Shown here: positions 32,364 through 44,135 of the stretch, in pieces
How positions within the stretch are numbered: position 1 is the first letter of the stretch
Layout: the number at the start of each line of letters is the position of its first letter
DNA from: Lolium rigidum
Lineage: Eukaryota; Streptophyta; Magnoliopsida; Poales; Poaceae
Direction: 5' to 3'
Assembly (NCBI RefSeq): GCF_022539505.1
Contig: NC_061509.1
Location: forward strand, 214,482,254 to 214,546,253
Length of the DNA stretch: 64,000 nucleotides
Made by a program: the position numbers and the translations under genes
The notes under the pieces: model-generated
What the model was told of the DNA's origin: nothing
Databases searched by the model: none
What the model saw: only the letters and a program-made list of their open reading frames with translations

Positions 32364-33672
32364 TGATACGTCTCCGACGTATCGATAATTTCTTATGTTC
32401 TATGCCATATTATTGATGATACCTACATGTTTTATGCACACTTTATGTCATATTCGTGCATTTTCTGGAACTAACCTATTAACAAGATGCCGAAGTGCCG
32501 GTTCTGTTTTCTGCTGTTTTTGGTTTCGAAATCCTAGTAACGAAATATTCTCGGAATTGGACGAAACGAAGACCCGGGTTCCTATTTTCACCGGAAGCAT
32601 CCAGAACACCCGGGAAGGACCGGAGGGGGGCACCGGGCCCCCAGACCATAGGCCGGCGCGGCCCAGGCCCTGGCCGCGCCGCCATATGGTGTGGCCACCC
32701 CTTCGACCCTCCTGCGCCGCCTCTTCGCCTATATAAAGCCTCCGTCGCGAAAACCCTGATACGAAGAACCACGATACGGAAAACCTTCCAGAGCCGCCGC
32801 CATCGTGAAGCCAAGATCTGGGGGACAGGAGTCTCTGTTCCGGCACCCTGCCGGAGCGGGGAAGTGCCCCCGGAAGGCTTCTCCATCGACACCGCTGCCA
32901 TCTCCACCGCCATCTTCATCACCGCTGCTGCTCCCATGAGGAGGGAGTAGTTCTCCATCGAGGCTCGGGGCTGTACCGGTAGCTATGTGGTTCATCTCTC
33001 TCCTATGTACTTCAATACAATAATCTCATGAGCTGCCTTACATGATTGAGATTCATATGATGATGCTTGTAATCTAGATGTCACTATGCTAGTCAAGTGA
33101 GTTTTACTTATGTGATCTCCGGAGACTCCTTGTCCCACGTGTGTAAAGGTGACGAGTGTGTGCACCGTGTGGGTCTCTTAGGCTATATTTCACAGAATAC
33201 TTACTCACTGTTATGAATGGCGTAGTGAAGTGCTTATTTATATCTCTTTATGATTGCAATATGTTTTGTATCACAATTTATCTATGTGCTACTCTAGCAA
33301 AGTTATTAAAGTAGTTCTATTCCTCCTGCACGTGTGTAAAGGTGACGAGTGTGTGCACCGTGTTAGTACTTGGTTTATGCTATGATCATGATCTCTTGTA
33401 GATTGCGAAGTTAACTATTGCTATGATAATATTGATGTGATCTATTCCTCCTACATATGCATGAAGGTGACGAGTGTGCATGCTATGCTAGTACTTGGTT
33501 TAGTCTTTTGATCTATCTTACACTAAAGGTTACTAAAATATGAGCATTATTGTGGAGCTTGTTAACTCCGGCATTGAGGGTTCGTGTAATCCTACGCAAT
33601 GTGTTCATCATCCAACAAAAGTGTAGAGTATGCATTTATCTATTCTGTTATGTGATCAATGTTGAGAGTGTC
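32364..33672 (+). repeat. R2 3' LTR, first segment
   Basis: Aligns with 27233 onward and stops at GAGAGTGTC where R3 inserted. It resumes at 40411 (GTGTCCACTAG) and ends at 40822. Confidence 0.92.
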
Positions 33673-35269
33673 TGATACGTCTCCAACGTATCGATAATTT
33701 CTTGTGTTCCATGCCACATTATTGATGTTATCTACATGTTTTATGCACACTTTATATCATATTCGTGCATTTTCTGGAACTAACCTATTAACAAGATGCC
33801 GAAGTGCCGATTCTTGTTTTCTGCTGTTTTTGGTTTCAGAAATCCTAGTAAAGAAATATTCTCGGAATTGGACGAAATAAAAGCCCGGAGGCCTATTTTC
33901 TCACGAAGCTTCCAGAAGACCGAAGACGAGACGAAGAGGGGCCACGGGGGAGCCAAACCCTAGGGCGGCGCGGCCCCCCCTTGGCCGCGCGGCCCCGTGG
34001 TGTGGGCCCCCCGTGCCGCCTCTCGACTTGCCCTTCCGCCTACAAATAGCCTCCGTGACGAAACCCCCAGTGCCGAGAGCCACGATACGGAAAACATTAC
34101 TGAGACGCCGTCGCCGCCGATCCCATCTCGGGGGATCCTGGAGATCGCCTCCGGCACCCTGCCGGAGAGGGGAATCATCTCCCGGAGGACTCTACGCCGC
34201 CATGGTCGCCTCCGGTGTGATGAGTGAGTAGTCTACCCCTGGACTATGGGTCCATAGCGGTAGCTAGATGGTTGTCTTCTCCCCATTGTGCTATCATTGT
34301 CGGATCTTGTGAGCTGCCTATCATGATCAAGATCATCTATATGTAATTCTATATGTTGCGTTTGTTGGGATCCGATGAATAGAGAATACTTGTTATGTTG
34401 ATTATCAAAGTTATGCTTATGTGTTGTTTATGATCTTGCATGCTCTCCGTTACTAGTAGATGCTTCGGCCAAGTAGATGCTTTTAACTCCAAGAGGGAGT
34501 ACTTATGCTCGATAGTGGGTTCATGCCCGCATTGACACCAGGACGAGTGACGAAAGTTCTAAGGTTGTGTTGTGCTGTTGCCACTAGGGATAAAACATTG
34601 ATGCTATGTCTAAGGATGTAGTTGTTGATTACATTACGCACCATACTTAATGCAATTGTCTCGTTGCTTGCAACTTAATACTTGGAGGGGTTCGGATGAT
34701 AACACTGAAGGTGGACTTTTTAGGCATAGATGCGGTTGGATGGCGGTCTATGTACTTTGTCGTAATGCCCAATTAAATCTCACTATACTCATCATGATAT
34801 GTATGTGCATTGTCATGCTCTCTTTATTTGTCAATTGCCCAACTGTAATTTGTTCACCCAACATGCTGTTCGTCTTATGGGAGAGACACCTCTAGTGAAC
34901 TCGTGGACCCCGGTCCAATTCTCTTTACTTGAAATACAATCTATCGCAATACTTGTTCTACTGTTTTCTGCAAACAATCATCTTCCACACAATACGGTTA
35001 ATCCTTTGTTACAGCAAGCCGGTGAGATTGACAACCTCACTCGTTTCGTTGGGGCAAAGTACTTTGGTTGTGTTGTGCGGGTTCCACGTTGGCGCCGGAA
35101 TCTCTGGTGTTGCGCCGCACTACGTCCCGCCGCCATCAACCTTCAACGTGCTTCTTGGCTCCTCCTGGTTCGATAAACCTTGGTTTCTTTCCGAGGGAAA
35201 ACTTGCTGCTGTGCTCATCATACCTTCCTCTTGGGGTTGCCCAACGAACGTGTGAAATACACGCCATCA
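33673..35269 (+). repeat. R3 5' LTR (1597 bp)
   Basis: TGATACGTCTCCAACGTATC start, CGCCATCA end. The matching 3' LTR differs mainly at CNG sites. Confidence 0.93.
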
Positions 35270-35473
35270 AGCTCTTTTTACGGCGCCGTTGCCGGGGAGA
35301 TCAAGACACGCTGCAAGGGGAGTCTCCACTTCTCAATCTCTTTACTTTGTTTTTGTCTTGCTTTATTTTATTTACTACTTTGTTTGCTGCACTAAATCAA
35401 AATACAAAAAAATTAGTTACTTGTTTTACTTTACTTAATATCATGCATGTTTTTATTTCACTAGTTTGGCATA

Positions 35474-36211
35474 ATGTACAAGAGTGAGCTTCTTATTCTA
35501 TTTCCTGATTTAAAACATGGATTGTTTGATGCGAAAATTAAAAAACCTATGGAATCTTATTTGCATGCTGGTAGTAATATTAGTATGAACGCTTTGAACA
35601 CCATTGTTGATAATGATATAGAAAGTTCTAAGCTTGGGGAAGCTGGTTTTCATGATATTTTTAGTCCCCCAAGCATTGAGGAGAAAATTTTCTTTGATGA
35701 TACTTTGCCTCCTATTTCTGATGATGATAATGATAGTGGTCTTTTTGTGCCACCTACTATGGAGAGTAAATTTTGTTGTGATTATACTATGCCTCCTACA
35801 CTTGATGAGAATAATAATGATAGCTACTTTGTTGAATTTGCTCCCACTACAACTAATAAAATTGATTATGCTTATGTGGAGAGTAATAATTTTATGCATG
35901 AGACTCATGATAAGAATGCTTTATGTGATAGTTATATTGTTGAGTTTGCTCATGATGCTACTGAAAGTTATTATGAGAGAGGAAAATATGGTTGTAGAAA
36001 TTTTCATGTTACTAAAATGCCTCTCTATGTGCTGAAATTTTTGATGCTACACTTGTTTTATCTTCCTATGCTTGTTACTTTGCTCCTCATGAACTTGTTT
36101 ATTTACAAGATTCCTATGCATAGGAAGCATGTTAGACTTAAATGTGTTTTGAATTTGCCTCTTGGTGCTCTCTTTTGCTTCAAATACTATTTCTTGCGAG
36201 TGCATCATTAA
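35474..36211 (+). CDS. ORF-B of R3, function unknown (245 aa)
   Basis: Starts MYKSELLILFPDLKHGLFDA. Relative to R2 it carries about 30 extra residues (about 84-114), a partial duplication of an acidic module ending TMPPTLDENNN, next to the homologous TLPPISDDDND. The core SYIVEFAHDATESYYERG is at about residues 153-170. A hydrophobic stretch at about 185-212 could look like a membrane segment, but it lies after the doubtful LYVLK site. It is 0.2 kb downstream of the PBS, where gag would normally start. No known domain recognised. Confidence 0.6.
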   Translation: MYKSELLILFPDLKHGLFDAKIKKPMESYLHAGSNISMNALNTIVDNDIESSKLGEAGFHDIFSPPSIEEKIFFDDTLPPISDDDNDSGLFVPPTMESKFCCDYTMPPTLDENNNDSYFVEFAPTTTNKIDYAYVESNNFMHETHDKNALCDSYIVEFAHDATESYYERGKYGCRNFHVTKMPLYVLKFLMLHLFYLPMLVTLLLMNLFIYKIPMHRKHVRLKCVLNLPLGALFCFKYYFLRVHH

Positions 36212-36267
36212 AACTGCTGAGCCCATCTTAATGGCTAAAAAGAAAGAACTTCTTGGGAGATAACCCA

Positions 36268-38813
36268 TGTGTTATTTTGCTACAGTACTTTGTTTTTATT
36301 TTGTGTCTTGGAAGTTGTTTACTACTGTAGCAACCTCTCCTTATCTTAGTTTTGAGTTTTGTTGTGCCAAGTTAAGCCGTTGATAGAAAAGTAAGTACTA
36401 GATTTGGATTACTGCGCAGTTCCAGATTTCTTTGCTGTCACGAATCTGAGCCCACTGCCCTGCAGGAAGCTCAGAAAATTATGCCAATTTACGTGCATGA
36501 TCCTCAGATATGTACGCAACTTTCATTCAATTTGAGCATTTTCATTTGAGCAAGTTTGGTGCCATTTTAAAATTCGTCAATACGAACTGTTCTGTTTTGA
36601 CAGATTCTGCCTTTTATTTCGCATTGCCTCTTTCGCTATGTTGGATGAATTTCTTTGATCCACTAATGTCCAGTAGCATTATGCAATGTCCAGAAGTGTT
36701 AAGAATGATTGTGTCACCTCTGAATATGTCAATTTATATTGTGCACTAACCCTCTAATGAGTTGTTTCGAGTTTGGTGTGGAGGAAGTTTTCAAGGATCA
36801 AGAGAGGAGTATGATGCAACATGATCAAGGAGAGTGAAAGCTCTAAGCTTGGGGATGCACCCGGTGGTTCACCCCTGCATATATCAAGAAGACTCAAGCG
36901 TCTAAGCTTGGGGATGCCCAAGGCATCCCCTTCTTCATCGACAACATTATCAGGTTCCTCCCCTGAAACTATATTTTTATTCCATCACATCTTATGTGCT
37001 TTTTCTTGGAGCGTCGGTTTGTTTTTATTTTTGTTTTGTTTGAATAAAAAGGATCCTAGCATTCACTTTATGGGAGAGATACACACTCCGCTGTAGCATA
37101 TGGACAAGTATGTCCTTGGTTTCTACTCATAGTATTCATGGCGAAGTTTCTCCTTCGTTAAATTGTTATATGGTTGGAATTGGAAAATGATACATGTAGT
37201 AATTGCTATAAATGTCTTGGGTAATGTGATACTTGGCAATTGTTGTGCTCATGTTTAAACTCTTGGATCATATGCTTTGCACCCATTAATGAAGAAATAC
37301 ATAGAGCATGCTAAAATTTGGTTTGCATAATTGGTTTCTCTAAGGTCTAGATAATTTCTAGTATTGAGTTTGAACAACAAGGAAGACGGTGTAGAGTTTT
37401 ATAATGTTTTCAATATGTCTTTTATGTGAGTTTTGCTGCACCGGTTCATCCTTGTGTTTGTTTCTAACAAGCCTTGCTAGCCTAAACCTTGTATCGAGAG
37501 GGAATACTTCTCATGCATCCAAAATACTTGAGCCAACCACTATGCCATTTGTGTCCACCATACCTACCTACTACATGGTATTTTCCAGCCATTCCAAAGT
37601 AAATTGCTTGAGTGCTACCTTTAAAATTCCATCATTCACCTTTGCAATATATAGCTCATGGGACAAATAGCTTAAAAACTATTGTGGTATTGAATATGTA
37701 ATTATGCACTTTATCTCTTATTAAGTTGCTTGTTGTGCGATAACCATGTTTACTGGGGAACGCCATCAACTCATTGTTGAATTTCATGTGAGTTGCTATG
37801 CATGTTCGTCTTGTCCGAAGTAAGGACGATCTACACCGAGTTGAATGGTTTGAGCATGCATATTGTGAGAGAAGAACATTGGGCCGCTAACTAAAGCCAT
37901 GTTCCATGGTGGAAGTTTCAGTTTTGGACAAACATCCTCAAATCTCTAATGAGAAAAGAATTAATTGTTGTTGAATGCTTAAAGCATTAAAAGAGGAGTC
38001 CATTATCTGTTGTCTATGTTGTCCCGGTATGGATGTCTAAGTTGAGAATAATCAAAAGCGAGAAATCCAAATGCGAGCTTTCTCCTTAGACCTTTGTACA
38101 GGCGGCATAGAGGTACCCCTTTGTGATACTTGGTTAAAGCATATGTATTGCGGTGATAATCCAGGTAGTCCAAGCTAATTAGGACAAGGTGCGAGCACTA
38201 TTAGTACACTATGCATGAGGCTTGCAACTTATAAGATATAATTTACATGATGCATGTGCTTTATTACTACCGTTGAAAAAATTGTTTCATGTTTTCAAAA
38301 TCAAAGCTCTAGCACAAATATAGCAATCGATGTTTTTCCTCTATGAGGACCATTCTTTTACTTTCAATGTTGAGTCAGTTCACCTATTTCTCTCCACCTC
38401 AAGAAGCAAACACTTGTGTGAACTGTGCATTGATTCCTACATATTCGCTTATTGCACTTATTATATTACTCTATGTTGACAATATCCATGAGATATACAT
38501 GTTACAAGTTGAAAGCAACCGCTGAAACTTAATCTTCTTTTGTGTTGCTTCAATACCTTTACTTTGAATTATTGCTTTATGAGTTAACTCTTATGCAAGA
38601 CTTATTGATGCTTGTCTTGAAGTGCTATTCATGAAAAGTCTTTGCTTTATGATTCACTTGTTTACTCATGTCATCATCATTGTTTTGATCGCTGCATTCT
38701 CTACATATGCTTTACAAATAGTATGATCAAGTTTATGATGGCATGTCACTCCGAAATTATCTTTGTTATCGTTTTACCTCGCTCGGGACGAGCAGAACTA
38801 AGCTTGGGGATGC
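36268..38813 (+). other. R3 internal 3' region
   Basis: Non-coding and collinear with R2 29831-32363. PPT-like copies at 36845-36858 and 36904-36917. The hairpin before the PPT (about 38778-38795) is damaged by a missing G (CGAGCAG for CGAGCGAG). Confidence 0.75.
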
Positions 38814-40410
38814 TGATACGTCTCCAACGTATCGATAATTTCTTGTGTTCCATGCCACATTATTGATGTTATCTACATGTTTTATGCACACTTTATATCA
38901 TATTCGTGCATTTTCCGGAACTAACCTATTAACAAGATGCCGAAGTGCCGATTCTTGTTTTCTGCTGTTTTTGGTTTCAGAAATCCTAGTAAAGAAATAT
39001 TCTCGGAATTGGACGAAATAAAAGCCCAGAGGCCTATTTTCTCACGAAGCTTCCAGAAGACCGAAGACGAGACGAAGAGGGGCCACGGGGGAGCCAAACC
39101 CTAGGGCGGCGCGCCCCCCCCTGGCCGCGCGGCCCCGTGGTGTGGGCCCCCCGTGCCGCCTCTCGACTTGCCCTTCCGCCTACAAATAGCCTCCGTGACG
39201 AAACCCCCGGTACCGAGAGCCACGATACGGAAAACATTATCGAGACGCCGTCGCCGCCGATCCCATCTCGGGGGATCCCGGAGATCGCCTCCGGCACCCT
39301 GCCGGAGAGGGGAATCATCTCCCGGAGGACTCTACGCCGCCATGGTCGCCTCCGGTGTGATGAGTGAGTAGTCTACCCCTGGACTATGGGTCCATAGCGG
39401 TAGCTAGATGGTTGTCTTCTCCCCATTGTGCTATCATTGTCGGATCTTGTGAGCTGCCTATCATGATCAAGATCATCTATATGTAATTCTATATGTTGCG
39501 TTTGTTGGGATCCGATGAATAGAGAATACTTGTTATGTTGATTATCAAAGTTATGCTTATGTGTTGTTTATGATCTTGCATGCTCTCCGTTACTAGTAGA
39601 TGCTCCGGCCAAGTAGATGCTTTTAACTCCAAGAGGGAGTACTTATGCTCGATAGTGGGTTCATGCCCGCATTGACACCGGGACGAGTGATGAAAAGTTC
39701 TAAGGTTGTGTTGTGCTTGTTGCCACTAGGGATAAAACATTGATGCTATGTCTAAGGATGTAGTTGTTGATTACATTACGCACCATACTTAATGCAATTG
39801 TCCGTTGCTTGCAACTTAATACTTGGAGGGGGTTCGGATGATAACTCGAAGGTGGACTTTTTAGGCATAGATGCGGTTGGATGGCGGTCTATGTACTTTG
39901 TCGTAATGCCCAATTAAATCTCACTATACTCATCATGATATGTATGTGCATTGTCATGCTCTCTTTATTTGTCAATTGCCCAACCGTAATTTGTTCACCC
40001 AACATGCTGTTCGTCTTATGGGAGAGACACCTCTAGTGAACTGTGGACCCCGGTCCAATTCTCTTTACTGAAATACAATCTATCGCAATACTTGTTCTAT
40101 CGTTTTCTCGCAAACAATCATCTTCCACACAATACGGTTAATCCTTTGTTACAGACAAGCCGGTGAGATTGACAACCTCATCTGTTTCGTTGGGGCAAAG
40201 TACTTTGGTTGTGCTGTGCAGGTTCCACGTTGGCGCCGGAATCTCTGGTGTTGCGCCGCACTACGTCCCGCCGCCATCAACCTTCAACGTGCTTCTTGGC
40301 TCCTCCTGGTTCGATAAACCTTGGTTTCTTTCTGAGGGAAAACTTGCTGCTGTGCTCATCATACCTTCCTCTTGGGGTTGCCCAACGAACGTGTGAAATA
40401 CACGCCATCA
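38814..40410 (+). repeat. R3 3' LTR (1597 bp)
   Basis: Same length and ends as the 5' LTR, directly followed by the GTGTC duplication and the remainder of the R2 LTR. Confidence 0.93.
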
Positions 40411-40822
40411 GTGTCCACTAGTGAAAGTGTAATCCCTAGGCCTTGTTCCTAAATACTGCTATCGCTGCTTGTTTACTGTTTTACTGCGTTACTACTGCTG
40501 CGTTACTACTACTGCGTTACTACTGCTTGTTTACTGTCCTGGGTAAAGCACTTTTCTGGTGCCGTTGCTACTACTTATTCATACCACCTGTATTTCACTA
40601 TCTCTTCGCCGAACTAGTGCACCTATTAGGTGTGTTGGGGACACAAGAGACTTCTTGCTTTGTTGTTGCAGGGTTGCTTGAGAGGGATATCTTTGACCTC
40701 TTCCTCCCTGAGATCGATAAACCTTGGGTGATCCACTTAAGGGAAACTTGCTGCTGTTCTACAAACCTCTGCTCTTGGAGGCCCAACACTGTCTACAAGA
40801 ATAGAAGCTCCCGTAGACATCA
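40411..40822 (+). repeat. R2 3' LTR, second segment
   Basis: GTGTC (duplicate) then CACTAGTGAAAGTGTAATCC..., collinear with 28536-28953 of the 5' LTR, ending GACATCA before the CTCCA duplication. Confidence 0.92.
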
Positions 40823-40827
40823 CTCCA

Positions 40828-43800
40828 CAAGGTTTGCTACTTTTCTCTCATCTCCACATGGCATGAAATTCCAAATATTCTATTTACCCATTGCTGAATA
40901 TGGGCAGCCATGTGCCTTTTTCAAGTTGTAAATAGGTGGGTTTCCTGCAATGTAATTGATGTACGCTTGTACATGAATTCTTTTATATCTCAAAGAAATA
41001 TGATTGCCCAAAATCTAATTGGTACAAAGTTGGTTTTTATACAGAGAGTTTTGATGAAACACATGCCTGGATTTCTGGATGATATATGACTGAACAGTGC
41101 TATCGTCTATAACAATATACAGTATGATGCTTGGCTCCTAGAGCACCTGTAAGTTCGATCATATCTAACCAGAGAGAGGGGGACGAATCTACTGTTATGG
41201 TTCATAATACTAACTTCATCTAGGCATCCATACCAGCCATGTACACTACTTCAAATTGTACTTGGTAGCAAAGTTGTCTTAATTTTTTTGCTTAAAAAAG
41301 TCTGAATTTTGGCCAGTCACACGATCATGCAGCCCTACAAGAATTTGCAGTTGTGAAGTGGCAGAACCAATGTATTAGTTGCCCCGGTAGTTAAATGTTG
41401 TGGTGTATCTAATGTGCCTTGTATTGCTTACATTTGTATTCTTCCTTTTAAGGCCTCAGAATGATGCATGTGAATTATATAATTTTAGATTCTTCAACTT
41501 AAGTTTGTAACTTTGCAAGTTGCCGAGATGCAAGCTATTTCTCAGATTGGTACTGATATGAAGTGCTGCTGGTATATGGTAGAAAGGGAAGTTTGAGGGA
41601 GGTTATGAAAATAGCGTAGTTTGTGTGTGAGATGTATGAAATCCAACAAAGTAATACAAAGTAACTTTCCTTGATCTAGCATAGTTACTATTTGTTGAAA
41701 CAAAGTAATACAAATTAACTTTCCTTGATCTAGCATAGCTAATTATAAGTTATTTTAATTAGGTAGTTGGGGCGAGATCTGATGTTGAATACAGCTCCAT
41801 GCGTCCAAGGTATGAGGAAGAGACTTATCATGCTAAGACATATAAAGTGAAATTAATGTGTATTAAAGATCCATGAAATACTTCTGGAATACCAAACGGA
41901 ATTCTTTTGAACTTATGTTTATAAATAATGTTTAACATATTTGACTTTACCCACTTCTGCTGGTGGTTATATATATTCTGGTACATACATAGTTTTGCCG
42001 TCACATGAGAAATATAGTACCCTCAATTAATTTGTAGTAGATATGTAACCGAAATAAAGGAAAATGGCCGGTAAGATGGTAACACAATCGTTTTTTGGAG
42101 ACATAGAAGGTTTTATTTTGAAACACATATTATTTTTGTTTGACGGGAGAAGACATTTCATTAACGGATAATAGCAGACTGGGTAGCAGGATCCAAAAAA
42201 TGTAATACAAGGTTCGTAACCACATGGCCAGTATGCATTAGGAATACATAAAGCAAATGTTATATCACAGTAGGAGTTTTTATTTGTACGAAAAGTTATT
42301 TATTGGAAGCACAAAGACATCAAGGCACATGTTTGTTTTCTCCATTGCAAAGACTTCATGGCACATATTTTTATTTATTCATCCTTTCCAAATCAAGGTT
42401 TTCATGAGGTAATGTCTTCTGAGGTATTGATGAACAATTTTTTTTGCTAGAAGATTTATTTCCATTAGTTGCTTACCAACACGCCTGGAGTAGATGGTCC
42501 AGGGATCTTATCGACAAGGTGCCAACAATTGACTGAATTGTACTACATCAGGAGAAAGGGCAAGGTAGCGTTTCTTATTAGTTTCTCATTTTTCTTTCTT
42601 TACCTTTGATGCTTCATTTGTCTGTTTGACTAGGTAGATACGTATTTGTCTTATTTTAGGTAGCAGAACATGTAAATTTACAATGCAGGAGAGGAAGGAA
42701 ATTTACCAAATACTGGTCTGAACTTTGTACACCAGAATTCTCTTCTCTGCATGTTTTGTTTTGGCCACAACGAAATACTCATACCGACATGGAGTACACC
42801 TAGAAAATACTGGAGTCTAAACTCGGAAGACATGGGGTCTTACCTCAGATATTTTTGTGCTGTAGCTATTAAATATTTCTACAAACACTATAAACGGAAA
42901 TGTGTAAATAGTAAATACAGTGCCTTAGTACACATGTCAATTGAATGTGTTATATAACGTCGTTCAAGCCTGTAAATGAGAACTCTTCATTATGTAGGGA
43001 TGTACATATGTTTGTATTTTTACCATGCTTCGTTCATCCTTTTTGAACATATTTGTTTTGGTGTTCATACGGTTCTGCAGTGTTGCAAGTGCTTCATGTA
43101 TACTACCCGAGATATAGGTATATGGGGGATTTACTAGCACGCCGAGAGGCTCATGGCACAACAGGTATCATTGAATTCCTTGGCTTTTTAGTTGATGTAC
43201 CATTGCGCCACGAGTGCTAGCTAGAAATTGGCCGACTATGCTTATATGGACTTGAATAAGCAATTAGGAGCAATAGGGGCGGAGAATTTTTCAAAAAGGT
43301 GAGATATTGTATGGTGCATATGCTTTAACATTAGCTGGATTGATTCTGAAATGGAGAGCAAACACATGGCGAGGAATTAGCTGAAGGTCAACAATGTCTT
43401 TCTCGATCTGGCAGCCTCTGACTAAAGTGCACCTGCAAAGTCGACCCCTCGAAACAGCTACTAGCTGGAAGTTTGGATCCCTTCACTCATATTTGCTTAT
43501 TTGCCCTGTAAGAATTTATTGCATACGTTCATGTTGTCATGTTCAAGCTAGCTTTGCTGTTAAACTTCATGTCGGTATGGAACCATTCTCTCAAGTCTAA
43601 GTCTCTATTGTGAACAATAGTTAGAGTATTATTTATGTGTAATACATGCATTGTCTAGGTTGTTCCCCTTCAACAAATGTCTTTTTGGCAATATAAATAT
43701 AGAAGTGAGGAGGAAGGAGCACATGTTTTCATCAAGTGCAAGGAGGTTAACCTGGTGTGTGGCGAAAGCACTACATATCGTATGGCAAATATCAGAGCAA

Positions 43801-43939
43801 TTGAGGAATCAACTGATGACTACTTGCTGGAGGAACCAGAATAGTACCCATGAATGACATATTCCTTTCTCGATTGAAGATGTTGCTCAGAAGACTTGAT
43901 GTTATTCTATACATATGCATTAAGAAATAAAATTTAAGA
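40828..43939 (+). other. Helitron right part, no gene recognised
   Basis: AT-rich, with only short open frames. A diverged 40-bp direct repeat lies at 41646-41741. Possible captured intron/exon debris (TTGCAG- and TTTAG-like borders) is present but no protein family is recognisable, and no Rep/helicase or RPA-like domain is seen. Confidence 0.45.
41646..41741. repeat. Short tandem-like direct repeat
   Basis: ACAAAGTAATACAAAGTAAC then TTTCCTTGATCTAGCATAG recurs about 54 bp later with two to three changes. Confidence 0.6.
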
Positions 43940-43969
43940 CCCGTGGCAACGCACGGGCATTTATACTAG
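43940..43969 (+). other. Helitron 3' terminus (hairpin and CTAG)
   Basis: 6-bp stem CCCGTG/CACGGG with 6-nt loop, 8-nt spacer, CTAG end, then host T. Matches the widespread grass Helitron end with GCAACGCACGGGC. Confidence 0.88.
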
Positions 43970-43977
43970 TTCACAAC

Positions 43978-44050
43978 AAAAGAGCTAATCATACATTTCA
44001 GAGGCCGGGGTTTTCTCCCCTTTTAGAAAAAGAACTAATCATACATTTCA
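43978..44050. repeat. Direct repeat around a short insert in the PPR 3' flank
   Basis: AAAAGAGCTAATCATACATT and AAAAGAACTAATCATACATT (each continuing TCA) flank a roughly 27-bp insert GAGGCCGGGGTTTTCTCCCC plus TTTTAG. It resembles a target duplication around a truncated retroposon with a short A tail. Confidence 0.5.
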
Positions 44051-44135
44051 ATGAAAATTCAATTAGGAAATGCCTGTGATATTTACAACATCCATAACAT
44101 CATACAATTCACAGTTAATGGCTTAATGCCTGGCA

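Larger units (their letters stand above)
33673..40410 (+). mobile_element. LTR retrotransposon R3, complete and recent, ORF-B type
   Basis: Two 1597-bp LTRs (33673-35269 and 38814-40410), target duplication GTGTC (33668-33672, 40411-40415), PBS at 35281-35298 (first base C instead of T), internal region of 3544 bp, PPT AAGCTTGGGGATGC at 38800-38813 abutting the LTR. Equal LTR lengths and few substitutions point to a recent insertion, later than R2 and the Helitron. The LTR subtype is that of R1 and R5, while the ORF is that of R2. Confidence 0.95.
27233..40822 (+). mobile_element. LTR retrotransposon R2, complete, ORF-B type, hosting R3
   Basis: 5' LTR 27233-28953 (1721 bp), PBS TGGCGCCGTTGCCGGGGA at 28964-28981, internal region 28954-32363, 3' LTR 32364-33672 continuing at 40416-40822. 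Target duplication CTCCA is perfect (27228-27232 and 40823-40827) and lies in the Helitron. R3 interrupts the 3' LTR with its own duplication GTGTC. No gag-pol is present; the only frame is ORF-B at 29118. The LTR differs from those of R1, R3 and R5 after the shared first 300 bp or so. Confidence 0.93.
25485..43969 (+). mobile_element. Non-autonomous Helitron, split by nested LTR retrotransposons
   Basis: 5' end TCTCTACTACTTAA at 25485 fits the grass Helitron consensus TCTMTAYTAMYHNW. The 3' end has a hairpin CCCGTG/GCAACG/CACGGG at 43940-43957, an 8-nt spacer and terminal CTAG at 43966-43969. The host dinucleotide is A (25484) and T (43970), as expected for insertion between A and T without duplication. 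Without R2 and R3 the Helitron is about 4.9 kb (25485-27232 joined to 40828-43969, the seam defined by TSD CTCCA). No Rep/helicase ORF is seen, so it is non-autonomous. Exon-like plus-strand pieces suggest captured gene sequence. It ends 166 bp beyond the PPR stop codon. Confidence 0.85.

Noticed and set aside
29118..36211. ORF-B as an env-like gene with a transmembrane domain
   Set aside because: The hydrophobic tail depends on the frame after a CTG/CTTG difference and is not supported by R4; no signal peptide or other env feature.
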